From positions 372,001-436,000 of the forward strand of contig NZ_JAKIHP010000002.1 in the NCBI RefSeq assembly GCF_021608265.1: a DNA stretch of 64,000 bases, read 5' to 3'. The position numbers and the translations under genes are program-made. This DNA comes from Flavobacterium wongokense (GTDB taxonomy: Bacteria; Bacteroidota; Bacteroidia; Flavobacteriales; Flavobacteriaceae). The notes under the pieces are model-generated. The model worked only from the letters and a program-made list of their open reading frames with translations. It did no database searches and was not told the DNA's origin. Positions 17,922 to 27,244 of this stretch are shown one piece after another; within the stretch, counting starts at the first letter, position 1, and every line of letters begins with the position of its first letter.

Positions 17922-19142
17922 TTATTTGGCAGAGACTACATTTTCATCAACATAGTCCTGTAGATAGGCAAAACGAGGCGTCAATTTTCCGTTTTCAGTT
18001 ACTTTGGCTCTAGCCAGGATTCCGTCTTTGTCACCATTAAAGAAAGCCGGAATAACATGCTCCATAAACATTTCTCCAAAACCTTCGCTGGCGTCTTTTG
18101 GCAATTCACAAGGCAGATTATCCACAGACATCACCATTATGGAACCCGGATGTGAATAAGGAACTTCTTCTCCGGTACTTGGCAAATACCCAAAAAACGG
18201 ATCCGCAATCGTAGAAGCTTTTATAGTACTGGCAATCGGTCCATCAACATCACAGGAAATATCGGCAACGACTTTTATTTTATTGTCAGGAGCATTCAGC
18301 ATTTCGCGTGTTAAAATATCAGGCGAACCATTGGCATGGAAATGCCCGGCCATAAAAATATCAGATACTTTTGAAAAACGCTCAAAGTCTGAAGTATAAG
18401 CTTCAGGATGCTGATAGAAATCTTTATTGCTATCGGCTTTTGTTCCGTCGATGCGCTTGTTATAATCCAAAACATCAATTTGGGTATAAACAGGCTGTGT
18501 GTAAACCTTGTTTAGGAAATCATCAGGCGAAACCTGTTTGATTTTCATTCCGTCAAGGATTTCCTTTGCTCCCATTCCCACTTTTCCATGTCCGGTCAAA
18601 ACAATTTTAATGTTTGGCAAAATCTGCCTTTTCAAACGAACAATCAAATCCTCTTTAGTCTGTAAGGTTTCCGCTTTCGGAATGGTAAACATATCGTATT
18701 TTATTCCAAAAGCCCTAAAGCCATTGTAAGCTCCAACAATCCCTGCATAACGGCCAAAGCCTATTAATCGCTTGTTATTGGCATCAACAATCGTTTCGTG
18801 GTCATAAAGTTCAATGTTCTTTTCAAGTATGGCCTGAAGCAGTTTGCGGTTATGCACCTGCTTTTTTATCGTATGCGAAAAGAAAAAGTACTTCTTATTC
18901 GGAATCAGGTAATCAACTGGAATTTCCTTTACGCCAAAGAAAACATCACAGTCCGAAATATCGTCTGCCACTTCAATTCCCAGATTTCTGTAAGCCTCAT
19001 CATTAAAAACCCTGATATCCGAACTTTCTACTTTAATAACCGCTTCAGGATGTTCATTTTTCAAACGAACCAGTTCTTCCGGTGTAAAAACGACTCTTCT
19101 ATCTGGTGGATTTTTCCTTTCTTTTATAATTCCAAACTTCAT
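17922..19142 (-). CDS. NAD(P)-dependent dehydrogenase of the alanine/saccharopine dehydrogenase type
   Basis: 406 residues from ATG 19142 (MKFGIIKERKNPPDRRV); the open frame back to 19193 adds an atypical N-terminus. The start has the family's KERK-PxDRRVxxTP pattern of alanine dehydrogenase/PNT N-terminal domains. A nucleotide-binding segment KIVLTGHGKVGMGAKEIL lies near residue 190. VVADISCDVDGPIAST and PFFGYLPSTGEE are typical of the saccharopine-dehydrogenase-like lysine-pathway branch. Cytosolic. The exact substrate (saccharopine, alanine or other) is not settled by the sequence. Single gene. Confidence 0.82.
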   Translation of the reverse strand: MKFGIIKERKNPPDRRVVFTPEELVRLKNEHPEAVIKVESSDIRVFNDEAYRNLGIEVADDISDCDVFFGVKEIPVDYLIPNKKYFFFSHTIKKQVHNRKLLQAILEKNIELYDHETIVDANNKRLIGFGRYAGIVGAYNGFRAFGIKYDMFTIPKAETLQTKEDLIVRLKRQILPNIKIVLTGHGKVGMGAKEILDGMKIKQVSPDDFLNKVYTQPVYTQIDVLDYNKRIDGTKADSNKDFYQHPEAYTSDFERFSKVSDIFMAGHFHANGSPDILTREMLNAPDNKIKVVADISCDVDGPIASTIKASTIADPFFGYLPSTGEEVPYSHPGSIMVMSVDNLPCELPKDASEGFGEMFMEHVIPAFFNGDKDGILARAKVTENGKLTPRFAYLQDYVDENVVSAK

Positions 19143-19333
19143 TGCAATATTTTTATTTGACGCCAAAAGTAATCGGAACGAAATCGATTTCAAAGCTTTT
19201 TCATAAAAATAACATTTCTTTATTTTTTGATACGATTAGTCTGTCACGATTAATAAATGTTTGTTAAAAAACCATTGTGGAAAACCTGTTGAAAGCTTTC
19301 TTCGAAAGTAATTTTATACCTTTATTGAATACT

Positions 19334-19341
19334 TATATTTG
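19334..19341 (+). promoter_or_regulatory. -7 promoter element
   Basis: TATATTTG fits TAnnTTTG and ends 18 bases before ATG 19360. It overlaps an in-frame TTG at 19339, making that TTG an unlikely start. Confidence 0.6.
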
Positions 19342-19359
19342 TTTTTCAAGATTATTATA

Positions 19360-20562
19360 ATGACATCAAGATTTTCCCAATATACACTCCTACTATTATC
19401 AACGTTGTTCCTTAGTTTTTCATGTTCCAAACAGGAAAAAACAGAAAAGGAAATTGTAAAAGTCAACGAAAATGGCCTTCCGGTAATGACACCGATGCAT
19501 GAGGAAATGCCTAAACTTTCCAAAGCCTTTATCGATGACAAGAAATATGGCGTAAGCCGGTTTTTTGAAAAACTGTGGTCTGAGAAAAACGACAACGTAG
19601 CCTTTCTGGTAGCAAAGAACGGACAGATCATTTATGAAAACTATATGGGTTTTGCCAACAAAAGAACAGGCGAAATGATCAATAAAAATATGCCGCTGCA
19701 CATTGCATCTGTAAGTAAGGTATTGACTTCGACTGCAGTTTTAATGCTGATTGATGCCAAAAAAATCAAGCTCGACCAAAAGGTAAATACCCTTATCGAA
19801 AATTTCCCTTATCCTGATGTTACCATACAGACACTTTTGAACCACCGAAGCGGAATGAGGAATTACGCTTATTTTACTTTTGAAAACAATAACTGGGACA
19901 AACACAAAACCCTTACCAACGAAGATATCGTAAAGGTTATGGTTGATAAAAAAATCCAACAGGAAACAAAAACCGATACGCATTTCAGCTATTGCAATAC
20001 CAATTATGCGATGCTTGCGCTGATTATTGAAAAAGTTACCGGACTGAAATATCCTGAAGCAATGAAGGAAATGATTTTCCAACCACTTGGAATGACCAAT
20101 ACCTTTGTATTTGACATTAACAAAGACCGCGATATGATTGCTCCTTCTTACAAAGGAAACAACATGGAAATCGGGATTGATTACCTTGACGGGATTTATG
20201 GCGATAAGAACATTTACTCCACGCCACGTGATTTGCTTAAGTTTGACAAAGCGCGCTATGCTCCTTTTTTCCTGAACCCAGAGTTGCTCAAAAAAGTTTA
20301 CCAAGGTTACAGCTACGAAAGCAAAGGAACCCGAAACTATGGTTTAGGCGTACGTCTAATCGAATGGGACAAAGGCGAGCCTTTCTATTACCACAATGGC
20401 TGGTGGCACGGAAACACTTCCTGTTTTATCAATATGAGGAAAGAGAAAGTTACCATGATTGTATTATCAAACAAATACACACATAAAACCTATCAGACAA
20501 AACGCCTTGCCTCGTTGTTTGGCGATTATCCGTTCAAGTTGAATGATGATGGTGAGGAATAA
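19360..20562 (+). CDS. Beta-lactamase-family serine hydrolase lipoprotein
   Basis: 400 residues. A lipoprotein signal with lipobox LSFSC (Cys22) is followed by a class C beta-lactamase/DD-peptidase-like domain. The catalytic SxxK is SVSK (Ser117-Lys120), the second motif is YCN, and the third is HNGWWHG near the C-terminus. Proteins of this type are D-alanyl-D-alanine carboxypeptidases or esterases at the cell envelope; beta-lactam hydrolysis is not implied. It may be co-transcribed with the 100-residue gene 32 bases downstream. Confidence 0.9.
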   Translation: MTSRFSQYTLLLLSTLFLSFSCSKQEKTEKEIVKVNENGLPVMTPMHEEMPKLSKAFIDDKKYGVSRFFEKLWSEKNDNVAFLVAKNGQIIYENYMGFANKRTGEMINKNMPLHIASVSKVLTSTAVLMLIDAKKIKLDQKVNTLIENFPYPDVTIQTLLNHRSGMRNYAYFTFENNNWDKHKTLTNEDIVKVMVDKKIQQETKTDTHFSYCNTNYAMLALIIEKVTGLKYPEAMKEMIFQPLGMTNTFVFDINKDRDMIAPSYKGNNMEIGIDYLDGIYGDKNIYSTPRDLLKFDKARYAPFFLNPELLKKVYQGYSYESKGTRNYGLGVRLIEWDKGEPFYYHNGWWHGNTSCFINMRKEKVTMIVLSNKYTHKTYQTKRLASLFGDYPFKLNDDGEE

Positions 20563-20594
20563 TTTATTTTTATCTTAAAACAAAACCAGAATCA

Positions 20595-20897
20595 ATGCCT
20601 AAAATCATTATTAAAAGAACTTCTGAATTCGCAAATAAATTCCGCTCGATAGGACTTTATATCAACAACAAAAAAATTGGAAGCATACAAGACGGAAAGT
20701 CACTGGAATTTGACATCGAACCGGGATCACACCTGATAGAGGCTAAAATTGACTGGTGCAGCTCAAATGTAATCCACGTTGATATTAAAGATAATGAAAC
20801 CCAAAGATTTTTGTTGAGCGGAAGAAATCCTTTTACATCTCTTTACTATGTAATGGCAGATGTCAACAACTATCTTAAATTGGAATCTATTGCCTAA
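20595..20897 (+). CDS. Small beta-rich protein of unknown function
   Basis: 100 residues, no signal peptide. KIGSIQDGKSLEFDIEPGSHLIEAKIDWCSSNVIHVDI has the alternating strand pattern of PEGA-like or DUF-type small beta domains (a turn EPG before a strand ending in charged residues). RFLLSGRNPFTSLYYV near the C-terminus might be membrane-proximal. Not a family I can name. Its gene lies between the serine hydrolase lipoprotein and the DUF2520 gene, with short gaps. Confidence 0.65.
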   Translation: MPKIIIKRTSEFANKFRSIGLYINNKKIGSIQDGKSLEFDIEPGSHLIEAKIDWCSSNVIHVDIKDNETQRFLLSGRNPFTSLYYVMADVNNYLKLESIA

Positions 20898-20924
20898 TGC
20901 TAAAATTTTCGGTAATTTAGCCAC

Positions 20925-21686
20925 ATGATTCGACTCTCGATAATTGGTTCCGGAAATGTTGCCCAACATCTTATTCAGGCATTCAGTAAAAGCACTGAAA
21001 CCGAATTGGTTCAGGTATTTGCCCGAAATCCCGAATCGGTTTCGCATTTGGTTTCCCTTGACAGGATTGTTTCCGATTTGAATGAATTAAAGCCTGTTGA
21101 CATAAACATCATTGCAGTTACTGATAATGCCATTGCATCCGTTTCAGAACAAATCCCTTTTGAAAATCATTTGGTAGTCCACACTTCAGGAAGCTTGGCG
21201 ATGGAAGCTTTAGACAGCAAAAACCGAAAAGGCGTCTTTTATCCGGTGCAGACCTTTTCCAAATCAAAGGAAGTCGATTTCGAATCCATTCCGATTTGCC
21301 TTGAAGCTGCGAATGATGCCGACTTTCAGAAACTTGTAAATCTTGCGAAAGCCGTTTCCCATTCGATTAACAATGTCAGTTCAGAACAACGCAAAGCATT
21401 GCACATTGCTGCGGTATTTGTATCAAATTTTACCAATCACATGTACCAGATTGGCGACGAAATCTGTGATAAAAACGGACTTTCCTTCGATATTTTGAAA
21501 CCACTTATACAGGAAACGGCGAATAAGATTCTAACTTTGTCACCAACAGAAGCACAAACCGGTCCAGCCAAACGAAAGGACACCCAAACCATAAATGCAC
21601 ATCTGAATTTTTTAACAGATGACCATCAGAAGGAAATCTATAAAATGCTAACAAAATCTATCATCGATAATGGGAAAAAGCTATAA
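20925..21686 (+). CDS. Rossmann-fold DUF2520 protein
   Basis: 253 residues. An N-terminal NAD(P)-binding Rossmann motif SIIGSGNVAQHL (residues 4-15) is followed by a pyrroline-5-carboxylate-reductase-like domain and the helical DUF2520 C-terminal domain (about 125-253, ALHIAAVFVSNFTNHMYQIGDEIC, TGPAKRKDTQTINAHL). It is probably an oxidoreductase of unknown substrate. It starts a tight four-gene run: its end overlaps kdsC by 17 bp. Confidence 0.88.
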   Translation: MIRLSIIGSGNVAQHLIQAFSKSTETELVQVFARNPESVSHLVSLDRIVSDLNELKPVDINIIAVTDNAIASVSEQIPFENHLVVHTSGSLAMEALDSKNRKGVFYPVQTFSKSKEVDFESIPICLEAANDADFQKLVNLAKAVSHSINNVSSEQRKALHIAAVFVSNFTNHMYQIGDEICDKNGLSFDILKPLIQETANKILTLSPTEAQTGPAKRKDTQTINAHLNFLTDDHQKEIYKMLTKSIIDNGKKL

Positions 21687-22197
21687 GGAAATATTAAACA
21701 ACATCAACACCTTTATTTTTGATGTAGATGGTGTCCTGACCGACAGTTCGGTTCACGTAACACCAACAGGCGAAATGCTGCGTATCATGAATATTCGCGA
21801 TGGTTTTGCAATGAAGGCTGCCGTTGAAAGCGGCTATCATGTCTGTATCATTTCGGGTGGAAATAACGAAGGTGTACGCATTCGGTTAAAAAACCTTGGA
21901 ATTACTGATATTCATTTGGCTTCGCCAGATAAAGTAGCAACATTTAAGGAGTACGTCGATGTATACAACATTGATCCTGAAAATGTTTTGTACATGGGCG
22001 ATGACATTCCTGATTACCACGTAATGCAGTTGGTGGGTTTGCCGACTTGTCCTCAGGATGCAAGCCCGGAAATCAAGGCTATCTGCAAATACATCTCGCA
22101 TAAAAAAGGCGGCAAAGGCGCTGTTCGCGAAGTCATTGAGCAGGTGATGAAGGTTCAGGGCAAATGGCATATGTACTACAATGGCAAACACGATTAA
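21670..22197 (+). CDS. kdsC: KDO-8-phosphate phosphatase, HAD family
   Basis: 175 residues of the cap-less C0 HAD family. The nucleophile motif IFDVDGVLTDSS has Asp18 and Asp20; IISGGNN is the motif II region and YMGDDIPDYHVM is motif IV. Hydrolyses 3-deoxy-D-manno-octulosonate 8-phosphate in lipopolysaccharide inner-core synthesis. It overlaps the preceding DUF2520 gene, so translation is coupled. Other KdsC-like HADs exist, but length and motifs match KdsC. Confidence 0.88.
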   Translation: MGKSYKEILNNINTFIFDVDGVLTDSSVHVTPTGEMLRIMNIRDGFAMKAAVESGYHVCIISGGNNEGVRIRLKNLGITDIHLASPDKVATFKEYVDVYNIDPENVLYMGDDIPDYHVMQLVGLPTCPQDASPEIKAICKYISHKKGGKGAVREVIEQVMKVQGKWHMYYNGKHD

Positions 22198-22213
22198 ACA
22201 ACCCAATTAACAA

Positions 22214-23140
22214 ATGAAATACCTAAAATTAATACGCTACCAAAACCTATTGCTTCTTGCTTTCATGCAATTGATTTTCCGTTACGGATTTTTAAAACTG
22301 CAGAACATTCCGCTGGCGTTAAACCATTTCCAATACGCCTTATTAGTACTTTCAACCGTGTTGATTGCGGCTGCAGGCTATATCATCAACGATATTTTAG
22401 ACCAGGAAACAGATTATGATAATAGGCCCAATAATGTAATTGTAGGGAAAAGCATTTCCGAAAAGGCTGCCTACAATTTGTATTTTGTACTGAATGTTTT
22501 AGGCGTTGGAATCGGGTTTTATTTGTCGAATGTAATCCAGAAACCAAGCTTTACCGGAGCGTTTATCATTGTTTCGGCAACTTTGTACATGTATGCGACA
22601 AGCCTGAAGCAAATGCTTTTGGTTGGAAATATTATAGTCGCTTTGCTGCTGTCATTCAGTGTTCTTATCATTGGATTATTTGATTTACTTCCGGCAACCT
22701 ATGACGGAAACAGAGCAGAAATGGGCGTGATGTTTTCGATGCTGATTGATTATGCTGTGTTTGCATTTATCATCAATCTAATTCGTGAAATCGTTAAAGA
22801 CATGGAAGATGTAGATGGCGATTACAATCAAGGAATGAGCACGTTACCAATTGCCATTGGTGTCAGCCGGACTTCAAAAGTCATCTTTGGCCTGGGCATC
22901 ATTGCTACCTTAATTTTGCTTTGGTATGTCAATACCTATTTGATGGATTACCATCTTTATTACGCTGTGGTTTACGCGCTGATTTTTGTGGTTTCACCAA
23001 TGATTTTCTTTTTGGTTAAAATTTGGAATGCCCAATCAAAAAAGGAATTCCACCTGCTAAGTTCTGTTTTAAAATGGGTCATTTTCTTTGGTATACTTTC
23101 GGTTTTGGTAATTACACTAAACATACATCTCAATGCTTAA
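22214..23140 (+). CDS. UbiA-family prenyltransferase
   Basis: 308 residues with about eight membrane segments. The first Asp-rich motif NDILDQETDYDNRPN and the second DMEDVDGDYNQG bind the prenyl diphosphate through magnesium. Bacteroidota homologues are usually labelled geranylgeranylglycerol-phosphate geranylgeranyltransferase, but the physiological acceptor is uncertain; a quinone or lipid precursor are possibilities. It lies in the tight cluster between kdsC and maf. Confidence 0.88.
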   Translation: MKYLKLIRYQNLLLLAFMQLIFRYGFLKLQNIPLALNHFQYALLVLSTVLIAAAGYIINDILDQETDYDNRPNNVIVGKSISEKAAYNLYFVLNVLGVGIGFYLSNVIQKPSFTGAFIIVSATLYMYATSLKQMLLVGNIIVALLLSFSVLIIGLFDLLPATYDGNRAEMGVMFSMLIDYAVFAFIINLIREIVKDMEDVDGDYNQGMSTLPIAIGVSRTSKVIFGLGIIATLILLWYVNTYLMDYHLYYAVVYALIFVVSPMIFFLVKIWNAQSKKEFHLLSSVLKWVIFFGILSVLVITLNIHLNA

Positions 23141-23717
23141 GGACAAATTCAAGGACTATAAAATTATCCTGGCTTCGGGTTCGCCCAGAAGGCAGCAGTT
23201 TTTCAAGGATTTGGATTTGGATTTTGAAATACGTTTAAAAGACATCGAAGAAATTTATCCCGATAATTTACAAGGTGCTGAAATCACTAATTTTTTGGCC
23301 GAACTCAAAGCCAGCGCTTTTGAAAGCGAATTGAATCCGAACGAAATCCTGGTTACCAGCGATACCATCGTTTGGTTGCAAAACAAAGCGTTGGGCAAAC
23401 CAAAGGACTATGATGATGCGTTCAATATTTTAAGGTCTTTATCCAATCAAACGCACGAAGTGATTACCTCGGTTTGTTTTAAAACCACAGACAAAACCGA
23501 TACTATTTTTGATGTCACCAAAGTAACATTCAATCAGCTTTCAGATGAGGCAATCCGTTATTATCTGGACAATTACAAACCTTTTGATAAAGCTGGCGCT
23601 TACGGCATTCAGGAATGGATTGGTTTGGTGGGCATCACCCGGATTGATGGTTCCTATACCAATGTGGTTGGCCTTCCGACAGAAAAAGTCTATCAGTTTT
23701 TGAATAACTATATTTGA
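23133..23717 (+). CDS. maf: Maf-like nucleotide pyrophosphatase
   Basis: 194 residues. The Maf signature is at the start (ILASGSPRRQQF), with TSDTIVW (metal Asp), LGKPKDYDDAF and the KAGAYGIQEW segment. The family hydrolyses dTTP/UTP and modified nucleotides as house-cleaning enzymes. The gene overlaps the prenyltransferase by 8 bp, so translation is probably coupled. Confidence 0.92.
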   Translation: MLKDKFKDYKIILASGSPRRQQFFKDLDLDFEIRLKDIEEIYPDNLQGAEITNFLAELKASAFESELNPNEILVTSDTIVWLQNKALGKPKDYDDAFNILRSLSNQTHEVITSVCFKTTDKTDTIFDVTKVTFNQLSDEAIRYYLDNYKPFDKAGAYGIQEWIGLVGITRIDGSYTNVVGLPTEKVYQFLNNYI

Positions 23718-23747
23718 AAACAGTAACTTTACTAAAAACAAACTGCT

Positions 23748-25001
23748 ATGCCTGAAACCGCAAAATTTCCATTTTACATTAAACTCACAGTCATCTTAGT
23801 TTGTTTAATTTCCATTTTTGTTATTTTTTATTTCGGGAATGAGATTATTTCTCCGGTATTATTAGCCTTGCTTTTTGCCATAATGCTTCGTCCTGTTGTG
23901 AATTTTCTAATCAAGAAACTCCATTTTCCACACATTATTGCCGTGGTTTTTGCCATTACTTTATTTGTAACGATTTTTTTGGGACTCTTCTATTTCTTAT
24001 CCATACAGATAAGTGAGATGGCAAGCGATTGGGGAAAAATAAAAAGGAACTTTTTATTCCATATCGAGCATTTTCAGCAAATGATACGGGATAACTTCCA
24101 TCTAAGCAAAAAAGAACAAAACGAAATCATTACACAGGCTACCAGCGACAGCATAACTTCAGGAAAGGAAATCGTGGGCACAACCCTAACCTCTTTTGCT
24201 GACATATTGTTTAATGCTGTTGTGGTTCCTATTTACACCTTCCTCTTTTTATATTATCAAACCCATATTGTCACCTTTTTAACCAAAGTGGTAAAGCCGG
24301 AAAACCATAAAAAACTCCGTGAAGTTTTATACCAGATAAAGATTGCAGTGCAGAGTTATATCACAGGCCTACTGTTTGAAATGGTTGCTGTTTCGGTGCT
24401 GACTACAATCGGATTGTATTTCATAGGCGTTGAATATTTCATCTTACTCGGAATCATAACCGGAATCTTAAACCTCGTTCCTTATATCGGGATTTTGTTT
24501 GCCGGTGCGTTAAGTATAGCAGTTTCACTTTCAGGCTCAACAGATCTTTCAATTGTGGTGGGTGTGATTGTGGTGAATATCATTGTACAGTTTATTGATA
24601 ACAACATACTCGTTCCGGTATTTGTAAATTCAAAAGTCCAGATTAATGCAATTGTGTCCATTATCGGAATTATCATTGGAAACGCTTGGGGCGGAATCAC
24701 CGGAATGTTCCTTGCAATTCCTATAATTGCCATCATTAAAGTGATTTTCGACAGGATTGATACTCTGGAACCCTGGGGTTATTTATTTGGCGACGATTTA
24801 CCCAAAACCTATGAATGGCATAAAATCAGGATTCCAAGATACAGCTATCAAAGTACTACAACCGAGCTGGATGTAACCACTGATATCATAAAACCGGAAC
24901 CAATAAAGGAAACCGTGCAGACCACTGATGTCACCGCTGAAATTGTTCCGCCAATCATTTCAGACGATAACAATAACACTGAAACGCCTATTGACAAATA
25001 G
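23748..25001 (+). CDS. AI-2E family transporter (PerM-like)
   Basis: 417 residues with about eight membrane segments. The central hydrophilic region, the late GILNLVPYIGILFAG and the segment NNILVPVFVNSKVQINAIVSIIGIIIGNAWGGITGMFLAIP are typical of the AI-2E/PerM family (autoinducer-2 export or sodium/proton exchange in studied members). The last 75 residues are a hydrophilic, Thr/Glu-rich tail. It is followed after 30 bases by the MscS-like gene. Confidence 0.9.
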   Translation: MPETAKFPFYIKLTVILVCLISIFVIFYFGNEIISPVLLALLFAIMLRPVVNFLIKKLHFPHIIAVVFAITLFVTIFLGLFYFLSIQISEMASDWGKIKRNFLFHIEHFQQMIRDNFHLSKKEQNEIITQATSDSITSGKEIVGTTLTSFADILFNAVVVPIYTFLFLYYQTHIVTFLTKVVKPENHKKLREVLYQIKIAVQSYITGLLFEMVAVSVLTTIGLYFIGVEYFILLGIITGILNLVPYIGILFAGALSIAVSLSGSTDLSIVVGVIVVNIIVQFIDNNILVPVFVNSKVQINAIVSIIGIIIGNAWGGITGMFLAIPIIAIIKVIFDRIDTLEPWGYLFGDDLPKTYEWHKIRIPRYSYQSTTTELDVTTDIIKPEPIKETVQTTDVTAEIVPPIISDDNNNTETPIDK

Positions 25002-25031
25002 TTTTATTTGAGTATTTTTACATAAAAAACC

Positions 25032-25565
25032 ATGTCATTCTTTTCCAGTTTAACCAAAGAAGTTATTGCAACGGCAATTGTTTTAGCCTTTGTTATATTC
25101 CTAAGGATTATTTCAGCCAAATTAATCCGTCGTTATGCGAAACTATCTTCCATCATGGAACATAGAACCAATCTGGTTATCAAATACATCCATATACTGA
25201 TTAATATCCTTGCACTCATTTGTATTATTGTGATTTGGGGAGTTCAAAAAAAGGACATCTTCATTACCCTCTCTTCGGTTACGACAGTTGTGGGTGTTGC
25301 GATGTTTGCCCAATGGTCGATTTTAAGTAATATCACTTCGGGCATTATTCTATTCTTCTTTTTCCCGTTTCGCATTGGCGATGTCATTCTGGTTCATGAC
25401 AAGGACTTCCCTATCCAGGCTGAGATTGAAAATATCAAAGCCTTTCATATTTATCTAAAAACTTCAGAAGGAGAACGCATTACGTATCCCAACAATTTAC
25501 TGCTTCAAAAAGGCATTTCAATCATTAAACCTAAGTACGACGAGGATAAGGAATTCATGGACTAA
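25032..25565 (+). CDS. Small MscS-like mechanosensitive channel
   Basis: 177 residues: three hydrophobic helices (about 9-28, 50-70, 74-110), then the MscS beta domain (PFRIGDVILVHDKDFPIQAEIENIKAFHIYLKTSEGERITYPNNLLLQKGI). The C-terminal alpha/beta domain of E. coli MscS is absent, so this is a minimal channel, common in Bacteroidota. Inner membrane. It is probably expressed with the AI-2E transporter upstream. Confidence 0.85.
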   Translation: MSFFSSLTKEVIATAIVLAFVIFLRIISAKLIRRYAKLSSIMEHRTNLVIKYIHILINILALICIIVIWGVQKKDIFITLSSVTTVVGVAMFAQWSILSNITSGIILFFFFPFRIGDVILVHDKDFPIQAEIENIKAFHIYLKTSEGERITYPNNLLLQKGISIIKPKYDEDKEFMD

Positions 25566-25656
25566 TGTGAATTATACAACTTTTAGCATTATTCCTATAA
25601 TATTTTTCATCACAAAAGTTTTCATCTTTGTTTGACCAGTAGGAAAACAAAAAATG

Positions 25657-26490
25657 ATGAAAATAGTACCTGTCTCCAATATCAGAAGGTATGCGCACAA
25701 AAAAACAATCGATTTAAGCGATGAGACTTTGACGCATAAAAGCAAATTCACTGAATTTATAAAAAATTCCGGTGATGTTGCATTGTTCGTTGTCAATGTT
25801 TTCCGAAATACATTCTCAACTGAATTTGAATTCAAGGAATTTATCAGACAGTGCTATGCTGTTGGAAATAGGTCTTTGGGATTGATTTCGATAACTGGAA
25901 TTGTCATTGGTTTGGTATTAACGATACAATCAAGACCTGTCCTCGTAGATTTTGGCGCTGTTACCATGTTGCCCGGAATGGTTGCCATTTCGATAATCAG
26001 GGAAATGGGGCCGGTTATTACGGCATTAATCTGTGCCGGGAAAGTAGGTTCGGGAATTGGCGCCGAATTGGGTTCGATGCGTGTAACCGAACAAATTGAT
26101 GCCATGGAGGTTTCTTCTACAAATCCGGTACGTTTTTTAATTGTTCCGAGGGTTTTGGCAACCACATTGATGATTCCTTTATTAATAATGTATGCCGATA
26201 TTCTTGGCATTTTGGGAAGCTGGATCGCTTCCAACATCAAAGGTGATGTTAGTTTTGTTTTATTCATTACACAGGCTTTTGGCGATGTAGATTTTATGGA
26301 TTTCATTCCGGCTGTAATCAAATCGTTCTTTTTCGGAGCGGTGATTGGACTGGTGGGATGCTATCAAGGTTTTAATGCAGGGCGCGGAACAGAAAGTGTT
26401 GGTGTTGCAGCAAATGCAGCCGTAGTAATGGGTTCCCTGCTTGTAATATTAGTCGATTTAATTGCAGTTCAAATAACCGATTTATTATGA
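25657..26490 (+). CDS. mlaE: MlaE-family lipid ABC transporter permease
   Basis: 277 residues from ATG 25657 (ATG 25654 is immediately before it). A cytosolic N-terminal helix (about 1-60) precedes the MlaE domain with SIIREMGPVITALICAGKVGSGIGAELGSMRVTEQIDAME, the family's signature. It is the permease of the inner-membrane complex that moves phospholipids between the membranes. Its stop overlaps the MlaF start by 4 bp (ATGA). Confidence 0.93.
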   Translation: MKIVPVSNIRRYAHKKTIDLSDETLTHKSKFTEFIKNSGDVALFVVNVFRNTFSTEFEFKEFIRQCYAVGNRSLGLISITGIVIGLVLTIQSRPVLVDFGAVTMLPGMVAISIIREMGPVITALICAGKVGSGIGAELGSMRVTEQIDAMEVSSTNPVRFLIVPRVLATTLMIPLLIMYADILGILGSWIASNIKGDVSFVLFITQAFGDVDFMDFIPAVIKSFFFGAVIGLVGCYQGFNAGRGTESVGVAANAAVVMGSLLVILVDLIAVQITDLL

Positions 26491-27233
26491 AAAACGCAAT
26501 TATCAAAATAGAAAACCTGCAGAAACATTTTGGAAATCTCGAAGTCCTTAAAGATGTTTCAATAGATTTATATGAAGGGGAAAACCTTGTCGTTCTTGGA
26601 AAATCAGGAACAGGGAAATCAGTTTTGATTAAATGCATCGTGCGTTTATTAGACGCTGATGCAGGGAAAATAACTGTTACAGGGGAAGAAATCAATCATC
26701 TAAAATCTAAGGAACTCGACAATGTTCGGAGGAAAATTGGATTCCTGTTTCAAAGTGGTGCGCTATACGACTCAATGACGGTAAGGCAGAACCTTGCTTT
26801 TCCTTTAAAAAGGATAAAAAAGGATTTATCATTGGAACAGGTCAATGCCAAAATCGAGGAAGCTTTAGAAAATGTTGGACTGCCTGATGCTATCGATAAA
26901 ATGCCATCGGAACTTTCGGGCGGGATGAGAAAAAGGATAAGCCTTGCCCGAACAATAATTGTTGATCCGTTAATAATGCTTTATGATGAACCAACAACCG
27001 GTCTAGATCCGGTTACATCGGATGAAATCAGCGCACTAATTAACAAAATCAAAAAGAAGTATAAAACATCTTCAATAATCATTACCCATGATATCGAATG
27101 CGTAAGAGCTGTTGCTGATAGGATTGTAATGCTTCATGAAGGACTAGTATACAAGGAAGGTTCTTTATCTGAATTTGAAAAATCTAAAGACGAATTGATT
27201 CAGTCCTTTTTTAAAAATGAAAAACACCATTAA
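26487..27233 (+). CDS. mlaF: MlaF-family lipid ABC transporter ATPase
   Basis: 248 residues. Walker A GKSGTGKSV, Q-loop FLFQSGALYDSM, signature LSGGMRKRISLAR, Walker B MLYDEPTTGLDP and switch His in ITHD are all intact. It energises the MlaE permease. The gene overlaps mlaE and is followed after 11 bases by the MCE gene. Confidence 0.94.
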   Translation: MKNAIIKIENLQKHFGNLEVLKDVSIDLYEGENLVVLGKSGTGKSVLIKCIVRLLDADAGKITVTGEEINHLKSKELDNVRRKIGFLFQSGALYDSMTVRQNLAFPLKRIKKDLSLEQVNAKIEEALENVGLPDAIDKMPSELSGGMRKRISLARTIIVDPLIMLYDEPTTGLDPVTSDEISALINKIKKKYKTSSIIITHDIECVRAVADRIVMLHEGLVYKEGSLSEFEKSKDELIQSFFKNEKHH

Positions 27234-27244
27234 AAATATACGTT

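Noticed and set aside
18508..18729. Many short frames opposite or within larger genes (for example this one)
   Set aside because: They lie within well-supported genes and show no family pattern of their own.
19339..19359. TTG start of the serine hydrolase at 19339
   Set aside because: It lies within the -7 element TATATTTG; ATG 19360 opens the lipoprotein signal.
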